Below are positions 36,882-46,325 of a stretch of 64,000 nt of DNA, one piece after another (position 1 is the first letter of the stretch; each line of letters opens with the position of its first letter). This DNA is from Polyangium fumosum (GTDB lineage Bacteria; Myxococcota_A; Polyangia; Polyangiales; Polyangiaceae), in contig NZ_SSMQ01000041.1 in the NCBI RefSeq assembly GCF_005144585.1, positions 46,790 to 110,789 of the forward strand, written 5' to 3'. The notes beneath the pieces were generated by a model. The model searched no databases. It was not told the DNA's origin and was given only the letters and a program-made list of their open reading frames with translations. The translations under genes and the position numbers were made by a program.

Positions 36882-39044
36882 CTAAGCTTCGTCTTTGCGC
36901 TCTTCCACGGGCGTAGCCTCTTCGGCCGGCGGCGGCGTCGGGGCCGGTGTCGCCGGTGCCACCGCCTCACCGGGCGCCGCGATCACCTTCCGAATCGCCG
37001 TCAAATGCCGCTTCGTCACGCCCGTCACGGCGAGGATCTGCGCGTCCGTGGCCGTGCGTAGCGCCCCCATCGAGCCGAGCTCGCGCAGGAGCGCCTTGCG
37101 CACGGCGTCGCCGAGCCCGGCGATGTCCTCGATTTCGGAGCGCAGGCGCCGCGCTTTGCCGAGCTTTTCGCGGATGTGGTTCGCGAACCGGTGCGCCTCG
37201 TCGCGGGCACGCGCCAGGAAAAACAAGGACGAGCTGCCAGGCCGGAGCAAGATGCCGTTCTTCTGGCCAGGCAAATAGACGCGGTCGACCATTTTCTCGC
37301 CGATCACGCTCTCCCGCTCTTTGGCCAGGCCCACGATCGGCAAATCGTGGAGCCCGAGGTCGCGCGCCGCCGAGAGCGCCACATTGAGCTGGCCCCGCCC
37401 GCCGTCGACCACGAAGAGGTCCGGCAAGTCCCATTCGGCCTCGGCCTTTTTGCCCGACGACGGCGGCGCCGCTTCGGTCTCCGCCTCGGTTTCGGTTTCG
37501 GTCTCGGTCTCGGTCTCGGGCTCCGCCATTGCGTCCGCGGCCGCCTCGATCTCCGTCTCCGTGGCCAGCTCCGCCTCCGCGGCGGCTTCCGCGGCGGCTT
37601 CCGCGGCCGCCTCGGCCTCCTTCACCTCTCTCGCCGTGCGGCCACGCCGGAAGCGGCGGGCGAGGACCTCGTACATCGCCGCGTAATCGTCGCCCTCGGT
37701 CTTCGTGCGCACCCGGAAGTTGCGGTAATGCTTGCGGTCGGGCTGGCCGTCGCGCAGCGCCACGATCGAGCCGACGGTGTCGCCGCCGCCGAGGTGCGAG
37801 ATGTCGCAACACTCGATACGCCGTGGGAGCGAGGGCAGGCGCAGTCGCTCGCGGAGGTCGTCGAGGCGCGCTTCGATGTCGTCCGAGGCGCGTTGTTTTT
37901 CCTTGAAGGCGTGCTCGGCATTCTCGCGCGCCATCGCGAGGAGCTCGACGCGGGGGCCACGCTGGGGCACGACGAGCGCGACCTTGCGGCCGCGACGATC
38001 GCCGAGCCATTCGGAGACACCCTCGGCGCCGTCGGGCAGGACCGGCAGGAGGATCTCGTCCGGAATGACGTCGACCGGGACCTCGGCCTCGTCGCCATAA
38101 TATTGCGTGAGGAAATTGCCGAGGATCTCCTCGTCGGGCAGCTCGACGCCGCGCAAGGAGAACGAGACGGTGTCGGCGACGCGGCCGCTGCGGACCTTGA
38201 TGAGCTCGACCTCGGCGATCGAGCCCTCGCGGTAGAGGCCGACGACGTCCTGGTCGACGTCCTTCACGGAGACGACGCGCTGCGATTCACGCGCGATCTC
38301 GACAGCCTTGAGCTGGTCGCGGTAGATCGCCGCGCGCTCGAACTCCATGGAGCGCGCGGCCTCCTTCATGCGTTTTTCGAGCTCGCCCGTGAGCTCGTCG
38401 TGCCGGCCTTCGAGGAAGAGCGAGACGGAGCGGACCTGCTCGGCGTATTCGTCGCGGTCGACCTCGTAGACACAAGGCGCGGGGCAACGCTTGATCTGGT
38501 ATTGCAAGCAGGGCCTGCGCCGCGAGGCCATGTCGAGGTCGGTGCAGGTGCGGAGCTTCCAGTGCTTGTTGACGAGGTGCAGCGTGCGGCGCGCGCTCGT
38601 CGCCGAGTGGAAGGGGCCGAAGTAACGGGCGCCGTCGGGCGAGGGGCGGCGCACGGTTTCGAGGCGCGGCCACGCGGCCTTCGAGTCGATGCGCAAGCAG
38701 AGGAAGTCCTTGTCGTCCCGGAGCTTCACGTTGAAGCGCGGCTTGTGCTTCTTGATGAGCTCGTTCTCGAGGACGGCCGCTTCCTTCTCCGTGGAGGTGA
38801 CGACGGTCTCGAGGTCCCGCACGATCTTGCGCAGGATCGGGATGAAGTAACGCGAGTCGCTGCCGCCCTCCTGGAAGTAGCTGCGGACGCGCGAGCGCAG
38901 GCTCTTCGCCTTGCCTACGTAGATCGCAGCGCCGGTCTTGTCGTAGAAGAGGTAACAGCCAGGCTTCGTCGGGAGCGTGTCGAGCTTCGCGAGGACTGGA
39001 TCGGTCTCGGGCTCGGGAGCACGTGCGTCGTCGGACACTCCCAT
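36882..39044 (-). CDS. uvrC: UvrABC excinuclease subunit C with an acidic insertion
   Basis: 720 aa, against about 600-620 usual. GIY-YIG nuclease at the N-terminus (KPGCYLFYDKTGAAIYVGKA), UVR domain near 200-240 (RMKEAARSMEFERAAIYRDQL, shortened here), RNase H-like C-terminal nuclease (CDISHLGGGDTVGS, LFVVDGGRGQLN) and helix-hairpin-helix end. It makes both incisions in nucleotide excision repair. Between YAAMYEVLARRFRRG and DLFVVDGG, about residues 468-538 are Ala/Glu/Thr-rich low-complexity sequence (AEAAAEAAAEAAAEA, ETETETETETEAETE). The C-terminus also ends in a Pro/Ala/Glu tail. Confidence 0.96.
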   Translation of the reverse strand: MGVSDDARAPEPETDPVLAKLDTLPTKPGCYLFYDKTGAAIYVGKAKSLRSRVRSYFQEGGSDSRYFIPILRKIVRDLETVVTSTEKEAAVLENELIKKHKPRFNVKLRDDKDFLCLRIDSKAAWPRLETVRRPSPDGARYFGPFHSATSARRTLHLVNKHWKLRTCTDLDMASRRRPCLQYQIKRCPAPCVYEVDRDEYAEQVRSVSLFLEGRHDELTGELEKRMKEAARSMEFERAAIYRDQLKAVEIARESQRVVSVKDVDQDVVGLYREGSIAEVELIKVRSGRVADTVSFSLRGVELPDEEILGNFLTQYYGDEAEVPVDVIPDEILLPVLPDGAEGVSEWLGDRRGRKVALVVPQRGPRVELLAMARENAEHAFKEKQRASDDIEARLDDLRERLRLPSLPRRIECCDISHLGGGDTVGSIVALRDGQPDRKHYRNFRVRTKTEGDDYAAMYEVLARRFRRGRTAREVKEAEAAAEAAAEAAAEAELATETEIEAAADAMAEPETETETETETEAETEAAPPSSGKKAEAEWDLPDLFVVDGGRGQLNVALSAARDLGLHDLPIVGLAKERESVIGEKMVDRVYLPGQKNGILLRPGSSSLFFLARARDEAHRFANHIREKLGKARRLRSEIEDIAGLGDAVRKALLRELGSMGALRTATDAQILAVTGVTKRHLTAIRKVIAAPGEAVAPATPAPTPPPAEEATPVEERKDEA

Positions 39045-39142
39045 CGTCTAGCGCCGGATCGCCGCTCCAAGCAAGCTCTGGCTTGACGCGACGCCGAACC
39101 GAGAGCGACGCTCCCTCCGCACGAGCGTCCGCACGAGCGTCC

Positions 39143-40408
39143 ATGCCCAGCCCCAAACCCACGCCCAAGCCAGCACCCAGGCCCACGTCGAGCGAGCCGT
39201 CGAAAGGCTTTCGCGTCGCGCTGACCCTCCTCAAGATCGTCGCGATCGTCTGGGGGTTCGTCGCCACCCTGATCTCGCTGATGGCCGTGGTCGGCGCGTT
39301 GACGGAGAACGGCTACGCCCGGGTGCTCGTCGCGCTCGCCGTGGCCGTGATCGTGCCGCTCGGGATCGCCGACAGGCTCCTGCCCGAAGGGCAAACCAAG
39401 GGCGGCGCGAGCATCATCACCGACGTGCTCGCGATCGTTTGGCTGGGCGTGGCGCTCGCGTTCACGGGCGCCGCGAAGTTCACCGGGTCGCTCTACGTGA
39501 AGGAAGGCGACAGGCTCGCCGCCGCTGGCTACAAGCAGCTCGCGCAGGTCGCGTACCTGCTCGGCGGCGTGCGGCCCGCGTTCCCGGAGCCGACGCCCGC
39601 GCCCGTCGCGGACGTGGCCGCGGACGCAGGCGCAGACGCCGAGGCCGCAGCGGACGCGGGCGCGGCGGTGGACGCGGCGGCCGTGCCCGCGGTCGTGGAC
39701 GCGAGCGCGCCCGTGGATGCGAGCGCGCCCGGGGACGCCGGCGCGACGGGGAAGCTCGACAAGACGCCGGCCGAGCTGTTCCGTGATCTCTCGCCTTCGG
39801 TCGTGACGATCTTCGTGAAGAAGGGCGAGGCGCAGGGCGGCGGGACCGGGTTCTTGATCGACGAGGCCGGGGTCGTCGTGACGAACCACCACGTGATCGA
39901 GGGCGCGACGTCGGCGCGGATCAAGTTCGAGAACGGCGCGGCCTACCAGGACATCCAGGTGCTCATGGACAACCGCGAGGTGGACCTGGCCCTGCTCGAG
40001 ATCAACCTGAAGGAGCCGCTCGAAGGCGGCGCGCCGCCGGACGTGAAGCCGCTCGATCTCGGCGACTCGGAGAAGATCGTGGTCGGCGAGAGGGCGATCG
40101 CGATCGGCAACCCGCTCGGGCTCGAACACACGCTGACCGACGGGCTCGTCTCGGCGCGGCGGCTGCACGAGGGGCGGCAGTGGATCCAGATCTCGGTGCC
40201 GATTTCCCCGGGAAACTCGGGCGGGCCGCTGTTCAACATGCGCGGTGAGGTGATCGGGATCAACACGGCCCAGTTCGGCGGCGCCTTCGAGAGGGCGCAG
40301 AACCTGAACCTGGCCGTGCCGGTGAACGAGCTCAAGCGTCTCGTCAAAACGAGCTACCCCGGGCGGCGCAAGCTCGGCGATCCGAGCGCCTCCTCCAGCC
40401 AGTGGTGA
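39143..40408 (+). CDS. membrane-anchored trypsin-like serine protease (HtrA type without PDZ)
   Basis: 421 aa from ATG 39143. Two or three hydrophobic helices in the first 120 residues anchor it (LLKIVAIVWGFVATLISLMA, VLVALAVAVIVPLGIA). An Ala/Asp/Val-rich linker (about 155-205) leads to the S1C protease domain: VVTNHHVIEG (His near 248), NREVDLALLEI (Asp near 280), PISPGNSGGPLF (Ser near 358). No PDZ domain follows. Probably acts on the outer face of the inner membrane in envelope quality control. Its stop overlaps the next start (GTGA). Confidence 0.88.
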   Translation: MPSPKPTPKPAPRPTSSEPSKGFRVALTLLKIVAIVWGFVATLISLMAVVGALTENGYARVLVALAVAVIVPLGIADRLLPEGQTKGGASIITDVLAIVWLGVALAFTGAAKFTGSLYVKEGDRLAAAGYKQLAQVAYLLGGVRPAFPEPTPAPVADVAADAGADAEAAADAGAAVDAAAVPAVVDASAPVDASAPGDAGATGKLDKTPAELFRDLSPSVVTIFVKKGEAQGGGTGFLIDEAGVVVTNHHVIEGATSARIKFENGAAYQDIQVLMDNREVDLALLEINLKEPLEGGAPPDVKPLDLGDSEKIVVGERAIAIGNPLGLEHTLTDGLVSARRLHEGRQWIQISVPISPGNSGGPLFNMRGEVIGINTAQFGGAFERAQNLNLAVPVNELKRLVKTSYPGRRKLGDPSASSSQW

Positions 40409-41949
40409 GTCCCTTGCGCCAGAAAATCGTCTTCGTTTTGCTCATCTGTCTCCTCGGGGGGTTCGGCGCGATCTTCGTGACGCGGAGCCGCGCGCCCCAC
40501 ACGGCGCCGCCGCCGAAGCCCGAGGCCGTCGAAGCGGCGTTGCCCGCCCCGAGCGGGAGCGCGAGCGCAGGCCCCGAGACGAGCGCCGTCGCGAGCGCAG
40601 GCGCGGTGCCGAGCGGGAGCGCGGGCGCCGCGCCCGTGGCGAACGGGAGCGGGAGCGCGGGCGCGCCGGCGGTGGACGCGAAGCCGGAGCCGCTGCTCGA
40701 TCGGCCGCTGAAGGTGGTGTCGCTCGGCTGGGAGCTGGCGGCGCCGGGGCTGCTCGCGAACGAGGGGCAGGCGCCGGGGCCGAAGAGCGTGTTCACGGCG
40801 GTGGGGCTCGACGTGCGGATCTCGGTGCAGGACGCGATGAGCGCGGTCGAGGAGGCGCTCGCGCGCGGCGGCGGCGACGAGAACGGAGCGGACGTGGCCG
40901 TGGTGCCGCTGCCGACGTTCCTCGCGGCCTACGAGCGGCTGCGGGCCCTGTCGCCCGAGGTGTTTTTCGTGGTGGGGTTCTCCCGCGGGCGGGAGGCGTT
41001 CGCGGCGAAGGACGGGCTGCCGACGGGGCCCGTGAAGGGCGACGTGACGCTCGTGGGGACGCCGGGCGCGCCGGCGACGTTCGTCGGGCTCTTCTTGCTC
41101 GACGTCGCGGGCGTGCCGGCCGCGAACGTGAAGGTCGTGGCGCCCGGGAGCCGTGAGGAAAAAGAGGCCGGGTTCGTCGCCTTCGATCGGACGGAGGCGG
41201 GCGCGGACGGCGCGGCGGGGCGCAAGATCGTGCTGACGACGGCGGACGCGCCGCGGCTCGTTCCGCTCGTGGCCGTGGCGCCGCGTGGGCTCGTGACGGA
41301 CAAGGAGCGCGCGCTCGCGGCGCTCGCGAAGGGGTTTTTGGAGGGGCAGAAGAAGCTCGCCGCGGATCCGCCGGGCGGGGCGCGGATCGTGGCGGCGGCG
41401 AAGGGCGCGCCGGAGCCGCTCGCGCTCCTGCGGCGGCTCGGGGACGTGGCCCCGGCGTCGATCGGGGACAACGCGAGGATGGCGGGGTTGTCGGGGCGCG
41501 GGGCGCTGACGCTGCCGACGTTGTTCCAGCGGACGTGGCAGCTCTACCGCGGGGCCTCGGTGCTCGCGACGCCGCCGCCGGAGACGCCGCCGATTGCGAC
41601 GAACGTGATCGCGGCGCTCGCGCGCTCGGGCGTGCTTCCCGGCGGTGATGGGAAGAGCGAGGCGGGCAAGGGGAAGCTCGCGGAGGGCGAGAAGCCACTC
41701 GTGGTGTTCCGTCAGGAAAAGTTCGACGAGGAGGCGCTGATCGACACGGTCGGGCTGCTCGCGGCGGTGTTCGAGCGGAGCGTGGTGCGCGTGTCGGTGA
41801 CGAGCGCGGCGGGCGTGGACGGGGCGAAGTCGAAGAAGGTGATCGAGGCGGCGGAGGGGCGTTTTGATCTGGAGAGCGGAAAACTCGTGGCGCCGAAGAA
41901 GGCAGGCGCGAAGGGGGCGGCGGTGGTGGAGGTGATGGCATTGCCATAA
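40405..41949 (+). CDS. membrane-anchored periplasmic-binding-like protein
   Basis: 514 aa from GTG 40405, coupled to the protease gene; GTG 40402 is equally possible. One N-terminal helix (KIVFVLLICLLGGFGAIFV) is followed by an Ala/Gly/Ser-rich linker to about residue 90. The rest resembles the NMT1/SsuA-type solute-binding fold (LKVVSLGWELAAPGLLAN, VAVVPLPTFLAAYERL, TRKALAALAKGF-like region), where ABC transporters would use it, but no permease is near. Pairing with the protease suggests a sensor or regulator role instead. Family assignment is tentative. Confidence 0.6.
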   Translation: MSPLRQKIVFVLLICLLGGFGAIFVTRSRAPHTAPPPKPEAVEAALPAPSGSASAGPETSAVASAGAVPSGSAGAAPVANGSGSAGAPAVDAKPEPLLDRPLKVVSLGWELAAPGLLANEGQAPGPKSVFTAVGLDVRISVQDAMSAVEEALARGGGDENGADVAVVPLPTFLAAYERLRALSPEVFFVVGFSRGREAFAAKDGLPTGPVKGDVTLVGTPGAPATFVGLFLLDVAGVPAANVKVVAPGSREEKEAGFVAFDRTEAGADGAAGRKIVLTTADAPRLVPLVAVAPRGLVTDKERALAALAKGFLEGQKKLAADPPGGARIVAAAKGAPEPLALLRRLGDVAPASIGDNARMAGLSGRGALTLPTLFQRTWQLYRGASVLATPPPETPPIATNVIAALARSGVLPGGDGKSEAGKGKLAEGEKPLVVFRQEKFDEEALIDTVGLLAAVFERSVVRVSVTSAAGVDGAKSKKVIEAAEGRFDLESGKLVAPKKAGAKGAAVVEVMALP

Positions 41950-42055
41950 GGGGGCGCCGTGATTTCGGTCGGCGGGACAGACGATTCGTCGATCGTGACG
42001 GGCTCGTGATCTAGAGGACTTCCGAAGGTTGGGCACCTCGTGTACCCTGCCCCGA

Positions 42056-43498
42056 ATGGCATCCGAGAGCGGCCGTTACGACAAGCTCGCCGAGATCGCC
42101 TCCGGTGGCATGGCCACGGTCTACCTCGCGCGGACCCACGGCCTCGGCGGGTTCGAACGGCTCGTCGCCGTGAAGGAGATGCACCCGCACCTCGCCAAGG
42201 AGCCGGAGTTCGTCGCGATGTTCCTCGACGAAGCCCGGCTCGCCGCGCGGATCCGGCACCCGAACGTGGTCGCGACCCTCGACGTGACCGAGGCCGAGGA
42301 GGGCGCGCTCTCGCTCGTGATGGAATACGTCGAGGGGCCGAGCCTTCAGCAGATCCTGCGGCGCGCCGTTCGTCAGAACGATCCGGTCCCGATCGACGTC
42401 GCGCTCCGGATCTTCCTCGACGCGCTCGCAGGCCTCGAAGCCGCGCACGAGCTCGCAGACGAACAGGGCGTGCCGCTCCGGATCGTGCATCGCGACGTGT
42501 CCCCGCAAAACATCCTCGTGAGCACGGACGGCACCACCAAGCTGACGGATTTCGGGGTCGCCCGCGCCGATTCACGGCTTTCGAGCACGCGCACCGGGAC
42601 GGTGAAGGGGAAAGTGCCGTACATGGCCCCGGAGCAGATTCGTTCGAAGCCGCTCGACAGGCGCACGGACGTGTACGCGGCCGGGGCGGTGTTATGGGAG
42701 ATGCTCGCCCGTCGCCGGCTGGTGAGGGCCGAGAGCGAGGTGGCGATGATGTACCAGATCACCGAGAACGCGGCCGTGTCGCCGCGCGAGGTGATCCCGG
42801 AGGTGCCCGAGGCCGTCGCGCAGGTGTGCATGAAGGCCCTGGAGAAAAACCCCGACGAGCGTCACGCGAGCGCCGCCGATTTCGCCGATGCGCTGGAGGC
42901 GGCGGCGCGCGCCGACGGGGTCGTGCTGGCCAACGCGCGCGTGGTGGCGGCGTATGTCCGGACAATCAACGTGCACCGCGCGCCGTCGGCGCTCGCCCCG
43001 GAGGGCCGGCGTTCGACGGTGTCCGGCATTTCGAGCGTGACGGGGCCGGGAGGAACGGGGAGCCAAGAGGCAGCCCTGCCCGCGCCGGCGGCGACCCCGG
43101 CGCGCACGGCGCTCACGAGCACGCGGGACGCGGAGGTCGAGCCGCCGAAGAAGAGGTCGCTGCGGGGGATGTTCGTTCTGGTGGCCGTGGCGGCGGCGGC
43201 CCTCGGGGTGTTCGTAGGGGTGCGGTATGGGCAGCCGTCTCCGGAAGCGAATGGGCCGAGCGAGGGGCACGTCGCGCAGGGCGCGCCGATCGAGACGCAG
43301 GTGCCGCCCGTGACGACGGCCGCCGAGCCGCTGCCCGCCGCGTCGACGGGGGCGTCTGCGGCGGCGGCGCCGATGCCCCCACCCACGCAGGCGGCGCCGT
43401 CCGCGGTGGCAAAGCCTGCGGCGCCTCTTTCGACGGCTTCGACCCTTCGGACGGCAAACCCTCCGTCGAAGGGGGGCTATCGTCCCCGGGAGTTATGA
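42056..43498 (+). CDS. transmembrane Ser/Thr protein kinase
   Basis: 480 aa from ATG 42056. Hanks-type kinase at 9-280: IASGGMATVYLA, VAVKEMHP (Lys), IVHRDVSPQNIL, LTDFGVARAD and YMAPEQIRS. A linker with Thr/Ser-rich potential phosphosites leads to one transmembrane helix (GMFVLVAVAAAALGVFVGV, about 365-385) and a Pro/Ala-rich outer tail without sensor motifs. Stop overlaps the TPR protein start (ATGA). Confidence 0.93.
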   Translation: MASESGRYDKLAEIASGGMATVYLARTHGLGGFERLVAVKEMHPHLAKEPEFVAMFLDEARLAARIRHPNVVATLDVTEAEEGALSLVMEYVEGPSLQQILRRAVRQNDPVPIDVALRIFLDALAGLEAAHELADEQGVPLRIVHRDVSPQNILVSTDGTTKLTDFGVARADSRLSSTRTGTVKGKVPYMAPEQIRSKPLDRRTDVYAAGAVLWEMLARRRLVRAESEVAMMYQITENAAVSPREVIPEVPEAVAQVCMKALEKNPDERHASAADFADALEAAARADGVVLANARVVAAYVRTINVHRAPSALAPEGRRSTVSGISSVTGPGGTGSQEAALPAPAATPARTALTSTRDAEVEPPKKRSLRGMFVLVAVAAAALGVFVGVRYGQPSPEANGPSEGHVAQGAPIETQVPPVTTAAEPLPAASTGASAAAAPMPPPTQAAPSAVAKPAAPLSTASTLRTANPPSKGGYRPREL

Positions 43499-44478
43499 CG
43501 CGTTTCATGCGACGTCCCCTCGCTGCATTCGTGGTGGCGGTCCAAATCGCCATGTCGGGCGCGCCCGCGCTCGCCGCGCCAACGTCCGCATCCGCGGCTG
43601 CGGCGCAGAAGGCGTTCGACGCGGGGCAGGATCTGTACGACAAGGGCCAGCACGAGGAGGCGATCGCCCGGTTTCGTGAGGCCTACGCGATCACGAAGAG
43701 CCCGAATGCACGGATGATGGTCGCCCGGTCGCTGCTCGCGCTTGGCAAGATCGTCGAGGCGTATGAAGAGCTCGCGGCGACGCGGGTCGAGGCGGCGGTC
43801 CTGGCCCAGGAGCAACCGAAATACGAGCGGGCCCGCGACAGCGCCGCGGCCGACCTCGCCGCGCTCGAGCCCAAGGTGGCGAAGGTGATCGTGGCCCTCG
43901 CGCAGCCCGAGGGTGCCCGCGTGACCCTCAATGGCACGGCGCTGCCGGCCGAGCGGCTCGGCGTGGCCATCGTCGTGTTGCCGGGCAAGGTGGTGGTGGT
44001 GGTCGAGCCGGCCCAAGGCGCGCGGATGCAGCGCGAGGAGACCGTGGTCGGCGGGCAGACGAAGACGATCTTCGTGGCCCCGGGCGCCGAGGCGCCGAAA
44101 AACGAGCCCATCACGCCCGCGCCCGCAGAATCGACGACGGGCGGCGGCGTGCGGATCGCCGGGTACGTGGTCGCGGGGCTCGGCGTGGTGGGGCTCGGGG
44201 TGTTTGGCGTGACGACCGCGATGGCGCAGAACAAATACGACGGGCTCATCGCGGATTGCGGGGGTCAGCGGTGCAGGGAGCCGCGGTATGCGGACGTGAT
44301 CGACGAGGGAAAACGGCTCGATACGATCGCGCTCGGCTCGCTCGTGGGCGGCGCGGTGGGCGTGGCGGCGGGCGCGTTGATGATCGCGCTCGGCGGGCCG
44401 AAGGGGGCGAAGAAGACGGACGCGCGGGTCGTGGTCGGGCCCGCGGGCGCGTTCGTCGAAGTGGGTGGGGCGTTCTGA
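43495..44478 (+). CDS. exported TPR/PEGA-like membrane protein coupled to the kinase
   Basis: 327 aa from ATG 43495. Signal peptide (RPLAAFVVAVQIAMSGAPALAA), TPR-like helices at 30-130 (FDAGQDLYDKGQHEEAIARF), a PEGA-like beta segment (VIVALAQPEGARVTLNGTAL), and two C-terminal hydrophobic segments (VRIAGYVVAGLGVVGLGVFGV; GSLVGGAVGVAAGALMIAL). This arrangement recurs beside myxobacterial kinases and may act as the kinase's outer partner. That role is inference. Confidence 0.78.
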   Translation: MTRFMRRPLAAFVVAVQIAMSGAPALAAPTSASAAAAQKAFDAGQDLYDKGQHEEAIARFREAYAITKSPNARMMVARSLLALGKIVEAYEELAATRVEAAVLAQEQPKYERARDSAAADLAALEPKVAKVIVALAQPEGARVTLNGTALPAERLGVAIVVLPGKVVVVVEPAQGARMQREETVVGGQTKTIFVAPGAEAPKNEPITPAPAESTTGGGVRIAGYVVAGLGVVGLGVFGVTTAMAQNKYDGLIADCGGQRCREPRYADVIDEGKRLDTIALGSLVGGAVGVAAGALMIALGGPKGAKKTDARVVVGPAGAFVEVGGAF

Positions 44479-44495
44479 GCCGGGCGAGGGTTGGC

Positions 44496-45329
44496 ATGAC
44501 GTACAACAACACGATTTCGAGGCTCGCCTGGTTGCCGCTCTTCGTAAGCCTCGTCGGCTGCAACCGGGACTGGGACGCGTACGATCCGCGGCTCGGCGGC
44601 GGAGGCGCGGACGTGGGGACGAGCGCTTCGAGCGGCAGCGATTCAGGCGGAGGCGCGCCGGTGAGCAGCAGCAGCGCAAGCTCCGGCATGGGCGGCGCGG
44701 GCGGCGCGGGCGGCGCGGGCGGCGCGGGCGGCGCGGGCGGTGGGGGCGGGGCCCCGCAGTGCACGATCGCCTTGAAGGACGATTTCGACGACGAGATGAT
44801 CGATCCGGAGAAATGGTCGCTCTACACGGAAGGCGGCGCGTCGGTCGCCGAGTCCAAGGGCAACGTGGTCGTGACGATCGCGCCCGGTGCCACCGGATAC
44901 GCGGTGCATTACTCGACCCAGCCGTACGACGTTTCGAATTGTGGCGCGTTCGTCCAGGTGCTGGAGGTCCCGGACCCGACGGCCCAAGCTTATGCGGCGT
45001 TCCAGATCGGCACGGGGAGCGATAACGCGGTCGAGATCGCTTTCTACCAGGGGACGCTGTACTGCCACAAGATCCTCGCCGACAACTACACCGATGTGGC
45101 GTTCACCGAATACGATCCCATCGAGCACGCGTTCTGGCGCATTCGCGAGCAGGACGGGACGACGTTCTGGGAGACGTCGCCCGACGCGCAGCAATGGACG
45201 GTGCAGGCGAGCGAGCCGAACCCGCTGCCCGTCGTCGGAGAGCTGTACGTGGCCCTGACCGGAGGGATCGACGCGCCGGCGCCGAACCCGGGCCGGGCAC
45301 GTTTCGACAATCTGAACCTCCTGCCCTGA
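44496..45329 (+). CDS. lipoprotein with Gly-rich linker and lectin/glucanase-like fold
   Basis: 277 aa from ATG 44496. The leader ends FVSLVGCN (lipobox). A Ser/Gly linker includes five tandem Gly-Gly-Ala triplets encoded by a 9-bp DNA repeat (44691-44735). The remainder (about 95-277) reads as a concanavalin-like jelly roll (FDDEMIDPEKWSLYTEGGA, WRIREQDGTTFWETSPDAQQ, RARFDNLNLL), as in DUF1349 and related sugar-binding proteins. No catalytic residues named. Confidence 0.7.
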   Translation: MTYNNTISRLAWLPLFVSLVGCNRDWDAYDPRLGGGGADVGTSASSGSDSGGGAPVSSSSASSGMGGAGGAGGAGGAGGAGGGGGAPQCTIALKDDFDDEMIDPEKWSLYTEGGASVAESKGNVVVTIAPGATGYAVHYSTQPYDVSNCGAFVQVLEVPDPTAQAYAAFQIGTGSDNAVEIAFYQGTLYCHKILADNYTDVAFTEYDPIEHAFWRIREQDGTTFWETSPDAQQWTVQASEPNPLPVVGELYVALTGGIDAPAPNPGRARFDNLNLLP

Positions 45330-45351
45330 CGCGGGCCGGCTGTTCAGCGCG

Positions 45352-46263
45352 TCAATGTGATTCGACGCTGATCACGTTGCCCGTCACGTCCGTGGCCACG
45401 GCCCGGATGCGGAGCAGGCCGCTCGTGACGGTGCCGACGAGCCCCGTGAACGTGAAATCGACTTCGTACGAGGGCATCGTGTTGTTGTATTTCTTCGGCC
45501 GCACGAGGATTCCCTCGTTGTCGGGGTCGTCGATGACGATGTCGGATTCGCTCGACGTATAGGTGCGATTCCAGTCATCGGTGTCGTACGACCGCTCGGA
45601 GAGGGGCGTGAGGCCTTCGAGGATGACGCCGGCGTCGGCCTCGAAGGTGGCGACGGAGACGCGGCGGAGATCGAGCTCGCCCGCGCCCACGCGTGCCGTG
45701 ATCGTGATCTTGGGCTGGAGAGGGTTCGTCATGTCCACCTTGCCGATCTCCAGCGTGGGTGCGCCTTTGTCCGTGTAGGGCAGGACTTCGAGCGGGTGGA
45801 CGCAGTCCTTTTTGTTGTCGCCGGGCTTGCGAATCTCGAAGTGGAGGTGCGCGAAGCCATTGGATGCTTTGCCGCTCTGGGCGATGACCTCGCCGGCGTC
45901 GACGCTGTCGCCGACGTCGACCTCGACGTCGGAGCAATGGACGTACGTGCTGTAATAGCCGCCGTGATCGACCTTGACGAGCATACCGCCGGCGCTCGTG
46001 TTTTTCTGAATCTCGCTGACCCGGCCCGCGGCGATCGCGTAGATGTCCGTGCCCTCGGGGACGGCGATGTCGATGCCGCGATGAAAGTCGTAGACGTCGT
46101 CTTCCGTACGGACGCGGGGGCCAAAGGTGGATGAGAGCGGAAAATCACCCTCGGTCGCGCCGCTGATAGGCCATACGACTGGTCCATCGGCGCCGCAGCC
46201 GGCGAGGAAGAGCGCGCCCGCAGAAACGAGGACGGAAGCACCCCGCAGCAATAAGAATTTCAT
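45352..46263 (-). CDS. M23-family metallopeptidase lipoprotein
   Basis: 303 aa. Leader ends ALFLAGCG (lipobox Cys). LytM/M23 core: DFHRGIDIAV with the first zinc His and Asp, and HLHFEIRKPG with HxH. It cleaves peptidoglycan cross-links or regulates amidases, acting in the periplasm. The C-terminal 120 residues form an added beta domain. No Shine-Dalgarno is seen; the start is preceded by an AT-rich palindrome, ATGATATCAT (46270-46279), which could hold a -10 element for a near-leaderless transcript. Confidence 0.88.
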   Translation of the reverse strand: MKFLLLRGASVLVSAGALFLAGCGADGPVVWPISGATEGDFPLSSTFGPRVRTEDDVYDFHRGIDIAVPEGTDIYAIAAGRVSEIQKNTSAGGMLVKVDHGGYYSTYVHCSDVEVDVGDSVDAGEVIAQSGKASNGFAHLHFEIRKPGDNKKDCVHPLEVLPYTDKGAPTLEIGKVDMTNPLQPKITITARVGAGELDLRRVSVATFEADAGVILEGLTPLSERSYDTDDWNRTYTSSESDIVIDDPDNEGILVRPKKYNNTMPSYEVDFTFTGLVGTVTSGLLRIRAVATDVTGNVISVESH

Positions 46264-46325
46264 GAATGTATGATATCATTCGTGGCCGGCCGCGGGAGGG
46301 AAATGCGCCGGCGATTGCGTGCCGT

